Positions 7,733 to 19,296 of a DNA stretch of 26,390 bases are shown here, piece after piece. The DNA is from CAWJEL01 sp964647255. GTDB lineage: Bacteria; Chloroflexota; Anaerolineae; CG2-30-64-16. Location: positions 1 through 26,390 of the forward strand of contig CAZYGI010000054.1 in the NCBI GenBank assembly GCA_964647255.1, in the 5' to 3' direction. The notes below the pieces were generated by a model. The model was not told the origin of the DNA, ran no database searches, and worked only from the letters and a program-made list of their open reading frames with translations. Within the stretch, counting starts at the first letter, position 1, and each line of letters opens with the position of its first letter. The position numbers were made by a program, and so were the translations under genes.

Positions 7733-7738
7733 CATAAT
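7733..7738 (+). promoter_or_regulatory. Possible -10 element (CATAAT) of the large propeller gene
   Basis: CATAAT at 7733-7738 sits about 40 bases before the preferred ATG at 7780. No good -35 is visible 16-18 bases upstream, so the promoter may need an activator (see 7673-7688). Transcription from here would start close to the in-frame ATG at 7747. This favours the downstream ATG, which has its own ribosome site. Confidence 0.35.
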
Positions 7739-7779
7739 CTGTACGAATGCTCAGATTCTGCCTACTAAAGGTGTCCCAA

Positions 7780-11619
<3,840 letters not shown>

Positions 11620-11649
11620 CGGGTCCCGGAAAGAGCTGGCGCAAGTCTT

Positions 11650-11678
11650 TTGCACCAGTCTGGCGGGCATGATATACT
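11650..11678 (+). promoter_or_regulatory. Candidate promoter of the polysaccharide gene run
   Basis: TTGCAC (11650-11655), a 17-base spacer and TATACT (11673-11678). The -35 matches only TTG, but the -10 repeats the form seen at 2187 and 5997. It overlaps a small imperfect hairpin (11636-11658) that could be a weak end signal for the upstream gene. It lies about 145 bases before the first start codon and is the only clear promoter seen before the 11-gene run. Confidence 0.5.
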
Positions 11679-11724
11679 CAAAACTCCTGCGGAACACTCG
11701 AAAAGAAAATCCAATGGCGCAAAG

Positions 11725-11766
11725 AAAGTGCCTCGTTCCCGCAGCTATCGGGGGCGGGGCACTTTT
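11725..11766 (+). terminator. Long leader hairpin: terminator or attenuator ahead of the polysaccharide genes
   Basis: Bases 11725-11741 pair with 11749-11765 in an unbroken 17-bp stem (three G-U pairs) around a 7-base loop (11742-11748). It begins AAAGTGCC and ends GGCACTTT, followed by T and then CCCG. The T-run is short and partly inside the stem, so termination may be inefficient. It sits about 40 bases downstream of the presumed start point of the promoter at 11650-11678, so it would lie in the leader of the long transcript. It may also end read-through from the propeller gene. An ATG at 11714 opens a frame through the hairpin, but that frame looks non-coding. Confidence 0.6.
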
Positions 11767-11822
11767 CCCGCAGGGAATGAGATCCAATAGGCGCTTTCGA
11801 CAAGGGCGAGGCGCGGTACGGG

Positions 11823-12662
11823 TTGGCGGTTGTGAAGATCAAACCGGATTTCCCCACCTATCTACATACGCTGCGCAGGCGGGAGATCGAGATGATCTTC
11901 GCCGGATGTCCGCCCAAAGCATTTGCGACCGGGCTGGAACTCGGCGCGGGCGACGGCTACCAGAGCCGCCTGCTGGCGCACTACGTTCGGGCGCTGACCG
12001 TCACCGACTTTGCCCCGGAGATTGCTGGGCGGGAGAACGCGGCCGGCCTGACGCACCAGGCGTGCGACGCCGAACGCGTGGACGAGGTTTTTTCGCCATC
12101 CGCGTTCGAGCTGATCTTTTCCTCAAATATGATGGAGCATCTTCCGGACCCGGGCCGTGCGTTGGCCGGGATGCGGCGCGTGCTGGCGGATGGGGGAGTT
12201 GCCATCCACATCATGCCTTCCCCTTTTTGGAAATTCACCCAGATGGTCGGGTTTTATCCGAACGCGGTGATTACCCGGCTCGAACGCTACACGGCGCCGC
12301 GCCGCGCCGGTCTTGCAGCGCCGTCCGGCGCGGCTCCGACGTGGGACAATAACCCCAAACTGGATCGGCGGCGCTACAGCTATCTGCGCCGCCTGCTGTG
12401 GCCGCTCCCTCACGGCGTTGCGGACAGCAACCTGGCCGAGTTCCGGCTCTTCCGGCCGGCGCACTGGCGGCAATGCTTCGCCGAGGCGGGTTTTCACGTC
12501 GTGGCGGCCCTGGCCGGGCCGATCTCTTCGGGTTACGGCTTCGGGCTGGAGCGCGGCCGGGCGTGGGCGGAACGGTTGAGCCTGGCGTCCGAGTACGCTT
12601 ATGTGACGGTCAAGGCCGGGCAGTCCAGTCCATTCCTGGCCTATTTTGGTTTGGCGGGATGA
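11823..12662 (+). CDS. Class I SAM-dependent methyltransferase (Methyltransf_11 type)
   Basis: A 279-residue soluble enzyme. SAM motif I is LELGAGDGYQSRLL (38-51), the acidic end of strand 2 is TDFAPE (61-66), and motif III-like FSSNMMEHLPDPGRAL (99-114) is followed by MRRVLADGGVAIH. The C-terminal half (about 130-279) is not recognisable and probably holds the acceptor-binding part. The start is TTG at 11823, with GGGCGAGG about 11 bases before it; the GTG at 11832 is an alternative. It is first in the polysaccharide run, and the acceptor is probably a sugar or lipid-linked glycan intermediate. This is inferred from context only. Confidence 0.78.
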   Translation: MAVVKIKPDFPTYLHTLRRREIEMIFAGCPPKAFATGLELGAGDGYQSRLLAHYVRALTVTDFAPEIAGRENAAGLTHQACDAERVDEVFSPSAFELIFSSNMMEHLPDPGRALAGMRRVLADGGVAIHIMPSPFWKFTQMVGFYPNAVITRLERYTAPRRAGLAAPSGAAPTWDNNPKLDRRRYSYLRRLLWPLPHGVADSNLAEFRLFRPAHWRQCFAEAGFHVVAALAGPISSGYGFGLERGRAWAERLSLASEYAYVTVKAGQSSPFLAYFGLAG

Positions 12663-12686
12663 ATTGCCTGCGATCAGAATGATGCG

Positions 12687-15600
12687 ATGATGAACCACAA
12701 CCCCTTGATCCCGGCGCGTGGCGGACGGCGATCCGCTCTCTTGCGCAGTTTCTTGACCTTGCTCGTGCTGTTCGGCGTGTCCCGCAGCGGGGCGCTCCCG
12801 CGCGCGGCTGCGGCGGCGCAGGTCATCGGCACAGCGAACTCCACTGTCGTCCCGTGTCTGGCCCCCGGCACCGACTACATGGGGACGACCCATCCTTCAC
12901 CCAATGATGTGAGCTATGACACTTTTCTTTACTGGAGCGGCGCCCCGACCTCGGCCAGGTTGATCGGCTATGAATTCAATGCCAGCAGCGCCTACGGCCA
13001 CGATATTTGGATCAACGGCACCTGGATCGGCCGAGCCACCGGGACGCGCAACAGCCAGACCCTCTGCCGCGGTTTCGAGGGGCAGCAGCCGCTGAGCTGG
13101 AATATCCCGACGAACCTGCTGAAGCAAGGCCGGAACGTGATCCGCCTGACCCTGGATCCCACAGTGCCGGACAAAGGCTGGGGTCTCAGCCGTATCCAGA
13201 TCGAGGTGTCAGGCCCGGAGGTGGACGGCCGGCATTATTCCCAGATCACGATCCACAGCAGCTACTTCAACAATTGGGCGGGCTATGCCGACGAAGGCAC
13301 TTACACCCAAATCATGGAGCCGCAAGGCTATGATGGCAGCAAGCCGACCCCACTGCTGGTGGCCGCGCACGGCTACAACGGCGACGGCCTGGAGGCGTTG
13401 TGGGACTACCATGATGCAGCGAACGACCGCCGCTGGCTGGTGGCGGCGCCCGACATGCACGGTGAGGTCAAAACCCATTTTACCGAGATAGACAGCGTCA
13501 CTCAGATGCTGCGCCTGCGCACCGGCAAGGGGCCGATGGGATCGCGGGCCGCGCAGTGGGACATCGCCGACACCGTCAAGTACATGCGCGAGAATTACAA
13601 CGTAGACCCGACGCGCATCTACCTGGTGGGGTATTCCCTGGGCAACATCGCAACCCTGCCGGCCGGCGCGCGCATGGCGGATGTCTTCGCCGCAGTCGTG
13701 GACGACAGCGGGCCGACGGACATGACGCAATGGGTGGTGGAAACCGCCAACAGCGACATCGTCGCCAACCAGGTGCGCAGCATTCAGCTCCAAACGGAGA
13801 CCGGTGTTTACTCGCTGCCCGATCACCTGGCGCTGCAACGGCGCTGGCCGGCCGACTATCCGTTTGAGTACGATCGGCGATCGGCGATCAATTTCGCAGC
13901 AAACTACAAGTACCTGCCGCTGCTGATCCTCCATCCGGACAACGACCATAAAGTGCCGGGGCATCATGCCCAGGACTTCTACCTGCGGGTCGGAAGCTAT
14001 ATCGCAGATCCAAACCACCCCAACCTGGAATTCCATTATTTTCCGGGCGATCACGGCGACCGCATCGCCAACTACCCGAGTTACACCCTGGACTGGTTGA
14101 GTAAGTTCACGCGGCCCAAGAATGACGCGCCCAACGACCTGACGTTTGCCACCGACTGGACGATGAAGCATTTTTGGGTCACGGTGGAGCCGACCGTGGC
14201 CGACCCGCTGCATCCGACTGTGGCCGAACTGAACGCCGCGCACTGGACGCGGGTCAATCGCGCGAGCTACAACCGGGATGGCCGGTTCATCCAGGTTGAT
14301 GTGGAGAACCTCCGGCCGTTGACCGGCAATCCCAGCGCGCTGGGGGTGCCGGCGCCGACGGACGCGGCCCTCAGCGTCAAGATGACGTTCGACCTGGCGC
14401 GGGTGGGCCTGCCGGCGACCGGCGCGTACACCGTGGAGCGGGTGGACAAGGATTACGGGACCTTCACCCAGCAGTTCGCGGCCGCGGCAAACGGCGCAGT
14501 GTCCATTGTTGTGCCGCGGGGCGCGTTCATCCTCCGGCTGACGGCGGGAAATCAGCCGCCGGCGACGCAGGCGCTGGTGTTGCGCCAGGGGCTGAACGGC
14601 TACACCGGCGCCGAGGACGCCGTCCTCAACGGCTGGTACCCGACGACGAACTACGGCACGGCCTCGACCCTGTCGCAGCGCGTGCGCGAAGGCGCGCCGC
14701 TGCACAGCTCGGTGCTCAAATTCAACCTGTCCCCCCTGCCCGCTGCCGCGCACCTGCGTTTTGCGGTGCTCTCCATGAAAGTCAAGAGCCCGGCGCTGGG
14801 TGATATGCCCGTGCAGGTGCTGACCCTGAACCGCGCCTGGAAGGCCAACGAAGCGACCTGGCTGCAGGCCAGCGCAGGCGTCCCGTGGGCCACGGCCGGC
14901 GCCGAGGGGGCGCCCGCCGATCGGGCCGACGCCATTATTGACGCCCGCACCGTCTACACCTCCACCGTCGCCGATCGCTACGGGTTCGATGTGACCGCAG
15001 CCGTGGCGGGCTGGCTCGCGGCGCCGGCCACCAACCAGGGCTTTCTGCTGCACGACGATCAGGTGGACGGGCTGTCCACCAACCGCAACGATGGTTTCAC
15101 CTGGGCCTCCGCGGAGTACCCGGACTCGTCCCGCCGGCCAGAATTGGTCTTGCTCTACACGCTCGCCGATCCGACGCCGACGCCGACCTTGACCCCGACC
15201 GTGACGCCGACGAGCACCGCCACGCCGACGCCCACGCCGACGTCCACGTCCACGCCGACGCCGACCGTGACTTCCACTCCCACGGCGACGTCAACGCCCC
15301 AAGCCGGCACGATCCGGGGCCAGGTCTTCCTCGACGCGAACCGTAACGGCACGCTGGAGCCGACCGAACAGGGCGCGCCGGGCAAGCTGATCCAGTTGTG
15401 GCAAGGCGATACGCCCTACGATAACGCGGTCACCGATGCGGCCGGCGGGTTCACCTTCTCGCTGGTGCCGCCGGGACTGTGCAAGCTGGTCCTCGATTTG
15501 CCGCCGAACTACGAGGTGACGGCCGGCGTGAACCCGACCGCCTTGCTGGTGACGACCGGCAGCGTTATCTCCGTGACGTATGGCATCGCGCCGATCCCGA

Positions 15601-15716
15601 CGCCGACGGCCACATCCACGCGGACGCCGACGATGACGGCCACCGCCACCCCGTCGCCCACGCCGACGGCAACGCCGCGGCGATCCTATCTCCCGCTGCT
15701 GTTGCAGGGGCCGTGA
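12687..15716 (+). CDS. Exported multidomain alpha/beta-hydrolase (esterase-like) with DNRLRE and SdrD B-like domains and YLPL tail
   Basis: A 1009-residue secreted hydrolase. Order: signal peptide (~18-44, ending AAAAAQ); jelly-roll, sugar-binding-like domain (~55-175: WINGTWIGRATG, RNVIRLTLDP); alpha/beta hydrolase core (~185-470) with nucleophile Ser317 in GYSLGN, acid Asp420 in NDHKVP and His456 in GDHGD; an extra beta domain (~480-625); DNRLRE domain (~628-825: DAVLNGWYPTTNYG, WKANEATWLQAS, FDVTAAVAGWL); Thr-Pro linker; SdrD B-like domain (~873-970: GQVFLDANRNGTLEPTEQG); linker; and final RRSYLPLLLQGP. The prolyl-oligopeptidase/acyl-esterase class is clear; the substrate is not. Its place between two methyltransferase genes of the polysaccharide run suggests deacylation or trimming of the surface glycan. 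ATG 12690 is an equally possible start. Confidence 0.85.
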   Translation: MMNHNPLIPARGGRRSALLRSFLTLLVLFGVSRSGALPRAAAAAQVIGTANSTVVPCLAPGTDYMGTTHPSPNDVSYDTFLYWSGAPTSARLIGYEFNASSAYGHDIWINGTWIGRATGTRNSQTLCRGFEGQQPLSWNIPTNLLKQGRNVIRLTLDPTVPDKGWGLSRIQIEVSGPEVDGRHYSQITIHSSYFNNWAGYADEGTYTQIMEPQGYDGSKPTPLLVAAHGYNGDGLEALWDYHDAANDRRWLVAAPDMHGEVKTHFTEIDSVTQMLRLRTGKGPMGSRAAQWDIADTVKYMRENYNVDPTRIYLVGYSLGNIATLPAGARMADVFAAVVDDSGPTDMTQWVVETANSDIVANQVRSIQLQTETGVYSLPDHLALQRRWPADYPFEYDRRSAINFAANYKYLPLLILHPDNDHKVPGHHAQDFYLRVGSYIADPNHPNLEFHYFPGDHGDRIANYPSYTLDWLSKFTRPKNDAPNDLTFATDWTMKHFWVTVEPTVADPLHPTVAELNAAHWTRVNRASYNRDGRFIQVDVENLRPLTGNPSALGVPAPTDAALSVKMTFDLARVGLPATGAYTVERVDKDYGTFTQQFAAAANGAVSIVVPRGAFILRLTAGNQPPATQALVLRQGLNGYTGAEDAVLNGWYPTTNYGTASTLSQRVREGAPLHSSVLKFNLSPLPAAAHLRFAVLSMKVKSPALGDMPVQVLTLNRAWKANEATWLQASAGVPWATAGAEGAPADRADAIIDARTVYTSTVADRYGFDVTAAVAGWLAAPATNQGFLLHDDQVDGLSTNRNDGFTWASAEYPDSSRRPELVLLYTLADPTPTPTLTPTVTPTSTATPTPTPTSTSTPTPTVTSTPTATSTPQAGTIRGQVFLDANRNGTLEPTEQGAPGKLIQLWQGDTPYDNAVTDAAGGFTFSLVPPGLCKLVLDLPPNYEVTAGVNPTALLVTTGSVISVTYGIAPIPTPTATSTRTPTMTATATPSPTPTATPRRSYLPLLLQGP
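15172..15298 (+). repeat. Thr-Pro linker repeat tract of the esterase
   Basis: About 42 codons of TPTPT/TSTAT type in degenerate 6-base units, between the DNRLRE domain and the SdrD B-like domain. A second short tract lies at about 15592-15678, just before the YLPL tail. Confidence 0.8.
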
Positions 15717-15740
15717 TTCGGGTCAGGAGCATCGCAAGCG

Positions 15741-16451
15741 ATGGATTTTGTGGGTTACTATGACGCCTACTGGCAGACCAAAGGCGACCGGGTGGACCGG
15801 TCCCGCCTGGAGCTGCTCGCGCAGCGCGTCAACCCGGGCGAACGCGTCTTGCAGGTGGACGGCGGCCCCGGTTGGCTGGCCGAGATGTTACAGGCCGCTG
15901 GGGCACGGGTGACGATGACGGACCTCTCGAACGTTGCTGTGGCGCGGGCGCAGGCCCGCGGAGTGGCGGCGCAGCAGTGCGACATTGATGCCGGGCCGCT
16001 GCCGTTTGCCGACGCGGCGTTCGACGTCGTGATTTCCGACTCGCAGTTGGAGCATCGTTTCGATTCCGAGCACGCCCTGGATGAGATGGCGCGCGTCCTG
16101 CGTCCCCGCGGCCGGTTGATCCTGCTGCTGCCGAACACGGCGCACTGGCGCGTGCGGTGGTGGCTGCTGACCGGTCGCTTCCCCTACGTTGCGAACACGC
16201 CCACCGACGCACTGCATCTCCGGTTCTTCACGCTGCCCGACGTGCGGGACCTCCTGGCCCGCCGCGGCATCGCCGTGGAGCAGACCGACGGCAGCGCCAG
16301 CCTGTGGGTGACGGGGCTTTATCCGGCCTGGCTGCGGCAAGGGCGGCTGGCGCGGCCGTATGCGCGGCTGGCGCGGCGTTGGCCGGCGCTCCTGGCGCGT
16401 GATTTCATTGTGATCGGCCGCAAGCAAGCGGCGCGCGGAGCCGAAGTATGA
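15741..16451 (+). CDS. Class I SAM-dependent methyltransferase (Methyltransf_11 type)
   Basis: A 236-residue enzyme of the UbiE/Methyltransf_11 type. Motif I is VLQVDGGPGWLAEML (36-50), with D in place of the more usual first glycine. Then come TMTDLSNVAV (strand 2), LPFADAAFDVVISDSQLEH (strand 4 region) and MARVLRPRGRLILLLPN. The C-terminus is basic (RLARPYARLARRWPALLARDF), perhaps for membrane or lipid-linked substrate contact. An AGGAG-type site lies about 11 bases before the ATG. The stop overlaps the flippase start (ATGA), implying translational coupling and a role in the glycan pathway. The acceptor is unknown. Confidence 0.8.
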   Translation: MDFVGYYDAYWQTKGDRVDRSRLELLAQRVNPGERVLQVDGGPGWLAEMLQAAGARVTMTDLSNVAVARAQARGVAAQQCDIDAGPLPFADAAFDVVISDSQLEHRFDSEHALDEMARVLRPRGRLILLLPNTAHWRVRWWLLTGRFPYVANTPTDALHLRFFTLPDVRDLLARRGIAVEQTDGSASLWVTGLYPAWLRQGRLARPYARLARRWPALLARDFIVIGRKQAARGAEV

Positions 16452-17971
16452 GCCTGAAACGCCAGGTCGCCAGCGGGATGTTTTGGGTGTCGTTGGCTCA
16501 AGTCGTGGGGCAAGGCCTGGTTATGCTGGTGGGCCTCGTCTTGCCTAAGCTGCTGACCCCGGCGCAAATGGGGTTGGCCGGCATGGCCTCCATCACCATC
16601 AGCGCCATCGAGTTGTTCCAGGACGTGGGGCTGGAGTCGGCGCTGGTGTACCGCCGGAAGGACGTGGAAGAGGCGAGCGACACCGTCTTCCTGTCGGTAA
16701 TCGTGTCCAGCGTGATCCTCTACCTGGGGCTGTTTGCGGCCGCTCCGCTGGTCGGCCAGTTCTTCCGGGAGCCGGCGGTGGTGCCGATCTTGCGGGTGCT
16801 GGCGCTGACCCTGCCCATTTCCAGCGTGGGTCGCGTGCCTCTCGTGCTGCTCGGCCGCGATCTGGACTTTCGTCGGCGCATCATCCCTGAGCTTGTCTCC
16901 AGCATCCTCGCCAGCGTCGCGGTCGTGGTGATGGCCGCCCGCGGCCTGGGCGTTTGGAGCCTGGTCTGGCGCGAGATTATCCGCCAGTTGCTCGCGGCGC
17001 TCCTGGTTTGGTTGGTCAGCTCCTACCGCCCGCGCATTCGTTTCAACCTGCGGTTGGCGCGCGAGATGTTGAGCTACGGCCAACATATCGTCAGCTCGCA
17101 GGTGCTGATTTTTCTCATTACCAACGTGGACAACGCGGCCATCGGGCGCTACATCGGCAAGAACGCGTTGGGTCAGTATCAGTGGGCCTATAACCTCTCC
17201 AACCGGCCGGCCACGATGATCAACCGCGTGCTCAACCAGGTGATGTTCCCCACCTTCTCCAAGCTCGCCGAGGGCGACCGTTCCAAGATGGGGGAGATCC
17301 GCACCCGCTACTACATGACCGTGCTGCACTATGTGACCTGGATTATCATGCCCATCACCGTCGCCACGATTCTCTTTGCCGGCAACTTCATCCGAGATCT
17401 TTACGATCCCGCGTGGGCGCCGGCGATCGTGCCGTTGCAACTGTTGGCGGTCTACGGGTTTATCCGGGCGCTGGCCGGTAACATGGGCAGCGTCTTTCGC
17501 GCGATGGGCAAGCCGCAATGGCTCACCTACATCGCCTTGTGGCGGCTGCTGACCATGCTGGTCGGCCTCTACCTGGTGCTGATCCCCTGGCATCTGGGGA
17601 TCATGGGGGTCGCGGGGCTGTCGGTGGTCGTGGCGCTGGCCGATTTCGTCGTCTCCGCGGTGCTGGTGGATCGGCTGATTGCGGCTCCGCTGACCGGATA
17701 CGTCCGGATGATCCTGCCGGCGGCTGTGGCCGGGTTGGCTGCGGGTTTCGCGTCCCATTGGCTTTATCCGCATATGCCGTTGCCGCGGCCCTCGTTGCGG
17801 TTGCTGGGGTCCGGAGTGGTGTTGGTTGCGCTCTACCTGGTGCTGATCTGGGCGATAGACGCCCGGTTCCGCGGCGCGGTCGCGATGATCCTGCGCGGGG
17901 CGGGGCACGTGTGGGAAGAGCGCATCGGCGGCCGTCTGCCGAGCAGCCGCTCCCGGAGAAACCGCGGATGA
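16448..17971 (+). CDS. Wzx-type polysaccharide flippase (MOP superfamily)
   Basis: A 507-residue membrane protein with about 14 hydrophobic segments, of the lipopolysaccharide/exopolysaccharide exporter family (COG2244-like). The N-terminus (RQVASGMFWVSLAQVVGQG), the LPKLLTPAQMGLAGMA stretch, VGLESALVYRR and LGQYQWAYNLSNRPATMINRVLNQVMFPTFSKL are typical of WzxC/RfbX-like proteins. It is expected to flip undecaprenyl-linked repeat units across the membrane. It overlaps the genes on both sides by ATGA. The Wzz- and Wzy/WaaL-like genes lie downstream, supporting a Wzx/Wzy-dependent pathway. The glycan it carries cannot be deduced. Confidence 0.9.
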   Translation: MSLKRQVASGMFWVSLAQVVGQGLVMLVGLVLPKLLTPAQMGLAGMASITISAIELFQDVGLESALVYRRKDVEEASDTVFLSVIVSSVILYLGLFAAAPLVGQFFREPAVVPILRVLALTLPISSVGRVPLVLLGRDLDFRRRIIPELVSSILASVAVVVMAARGLGVWSLVWREIIRQLLAALLVWLVSSYRPRIRFNLRLAREMLSYGQHIVSSQVLIFLITNVDNAAIGRYIGKNALGQYQWAYNLSNRPATMINRVLNQVMFPTFSKLAEGDRSKMGEIRTRYYMTVLHYVTWIIMPITVATILFAGNFIRDLYDPAWAPAIVPLQLLAVYGFIRALAGNMGSVFRAMGKPQWLTYIALWRLLTMLVGLYLVLIPWHLGIMGVAGLSVVVALADFVVSAVLVDRLIAAPLTGYVRMILPAAVAGLAAGFASHWLYPHMPLPRPSLRLLGSGVVLVALYLVLIWAIDARFRGAVAMILRGAGHVWEERIGGRLPSSRSRRNRG

Positions 17972-19296
17972 ACGCCACCGCAGCGCCGCTGCTGGCCGGC
18001 GAGGCGATCCTTTGCTACGCGCCCGATCCCTGGGCTGGGTTGTGGCGCAACCGCCATCAGATCATGTCGCGGCTGGCGCGGCAGAATACGGTGGTGTACA
18101 TCGAGCCGCGCCTCTACCTGGGAGACGCGAAGCGGCGTTTCCGCGAAGGCCGGCTGGCCCTGGCCGATCTGCGCCGGCCGCTGCTGACCCGTCCAACCTT
18201 GCCGCTGGGCGCAGGTGGCGTCGAGGCCGATGAAGGCCCCATGAGTCACGACTTCAGTCGTGCGGCGTCCCGTTCGGCGACTCAGGTCGCCGGGAGTATT
18301 TCCGGGTCAGAACGCAGCGGGCTCTGGCTCTACCATGATCCCTACTGGGCGCCCTACGCGGGTCGGCTGCGCGGCGGACTGCTGACCGCCGCGATCCGCC
18401 GCGTCGCGATGCGCCGGATGCTGGTGCAGTTGGCGATCCGCCGGCCCATCCTGTGGCTGCTGCGGCCGTTCCACGCCGACCAGATCGGCCTGTACGACGA
18501 AAAACTGGTCGTCTACCAAATCACGGACGAGTACAGCGACTTCCCGCTGATCCGCGACAAGGCCGCGTTTCTCCGGGAGGAGGAGGCGCTTCTGCGCCGG
18601 GCCGACCTGGTGATCGTGACCTCGCCGGGGCTGCTGGCGAGCAAGGGACGCTTCAACCCGCGCACCCATCTTGTCCCGAACGCCGTGGATTACGCCGGGT
18701 TCCGGGCCGCGCTGGCCGATCCGAGGAGCGGCGCACGGCTGGCCGCGTACGGCCTGACCGATGCGATGCCGCATCCACGCATCGGCTACGTGGGCGCGCT
18801 GAATGAGAAAATTGATTTTGATCTGCTGGCCGGCATCGCGGCTGCGCGGCCTGACTGGCAGCTTATCCTGGTGGGCAGCCTGGATCTGACAGTTCACGCG
18901 GACAAGGCGGATGCCGTGCATCGGCAACCGAACGTGTGCTGGCCGGGCCGGCTGCCGGTTGAGGATGTGCCGGCGGCGATCGCGGCGATGGACGTTTGCC
19001 TGCTGCCCTATGAACAGAACCCGTGGACAGCCAACATTGACTCGCTGAAGCTCTACGAGTACCTGGCGTGCGGCAAGCCGATCATCAGCACCGATGTGCC
19101 GGCGAGCCGGGCGTTTGGCGGCCTCGTCCGCATCGCCGAGGGGGCCGCGGGCTTCGTGGCGGCCATCGAAGCTGCGCTGCGAGAAGACGCCGCCGATCAG
19201 GTCGCCGCCCGCCGCGCCGCCGCCGCGGCGAACACCTGGGACATGCGCGTGGCGCAGATTTCATCGTTGCTGGTCGAAGCGGTGCAGGCACGATGA
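17968..19296 (+). CDS. GT4-type glycosyltransferase (TuaH-like), with an inserted palindromic repeat
   Basis: A 442-residue predicted retaining GT-B glycosyltransferase. The N-terminal segment WAGLWRNRHQIMSRLA...VVYIEPR resembles teichuronic-acid TuaH-like enzymes. The C-terminal nucleotide-sugar part has GYVGALNEKIDFDLL, DVCLLPYEQNPW and SLKLYEYLACGKPIISTD (about 361-378). The start ATG overlaps the flippase stop; longer in-frame extensions upstream run through the flippase gene and are rejected. The next gene is a paralogue. Residues ~92-111 (PMSHDFSRAASRSATQVAGS) are encoded by a palindromic repeat (18243-18299) within a ~40-residue stretch the paralogue lacks, just before the shared LWLYHDPYWAPY element. 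Activity probably survives, since reading is open and downstream motifs are intact. Confidence 0.87.
   Translation: MNATAAPLLAGEAILCYAPDPWAGLWRNRHQIMSRLARQNTVVYIEPRLYLGDAKRRFREGRLALADLRRPLLTRPTLPLGAGGVEADEGPMSHDFSRAASRSATQVAGSISGSERSGLWLYHDPYWAPYAGRLRGGLLTAAIRRVAMRRMLVQLAIRRPILWLLRPFHADQIGLYDEKLVVYQITDEYSDFPLIRDKAAFLREEEALLRRADLVIVTSPGLLASKGRFNPRTHLVPNAVDYAGFRAALADPRSGARLAAYGLTDAMPHPRIGYVGALNEKIDFDLLAGIAAARPDWQLILVGSLDLTVHADKADAVHRQPNVCWPGRLPVEDVPAAIAAMDVCLLPYEQNPWTANIDSLKLYEYLACGKPIISTDVPASRAFGGLVRIAEGAAGFVAAIEAALREDAADQVAARRAAAAANTWDMRVAQISSLLVEAVQAR
18243..18299 (+). repeat. Palindromic interspersed repeat, copy 2, inside a glycosyltransferase gene
   Basis: It has two small hairpins: CACGACT-TC-AGTCGTG (18247-18262) and GGCGACT-CA-GGTCGCC (18276-18291). 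Core and spacing match the reverse complement of the element at 1780-1835 (17 versus 18 bases between the CGACTTCAGTCG-type cores). It is read in frame. The second hairpin is read in the same frame in both genes (ATEVA in comEC, ATQVA here). Outer ends are more diverged than in copy 1, so it looks older. Confidence 0.7.

Noticed and set aside
11636..11658. Imperfect hairpin CTGGCGCAA...TTGCACCAG as terminator of the large propeller gene
   Set aside because: One mismatch in a 9-bp stem, no T-run after it, and it overlaps the presumed -35 element. Too weak to list as a terminator.
11669..12352. 227-codon plus-strand frame beginning in the leader and overlapping the first methyltransferase
   Set aside because: Low-quality Arg-rich translation reading through the leader hairpin. 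The overlapping frame has clear SAM motifs.
13209..15053. 614-codon minus-strand open frame opposite the esterase gene
   Set aside because: A composition shadow of a GC-rich gene. No domain, and the plus strand encodes a well-formed hydrolase.
16319..17908. 529-codon minus-strand open frame opposite the flippase gene
   Set aside because: His/Gln/Asp-rich translation typical of the reverse complement of a membrane-protein gene. The opposite strand encodes an obvious Wzx protein.
17518..17967. Longer N-terminus of the first TuaH-like glycosyltransferase
   Set aside because: The extension lies entirely inside the flippase gene in another frame and is Ala/Gly/Arg-rich. The ATG at 17968 gives a normal start with an ATGA overlap and matches the paralogue.
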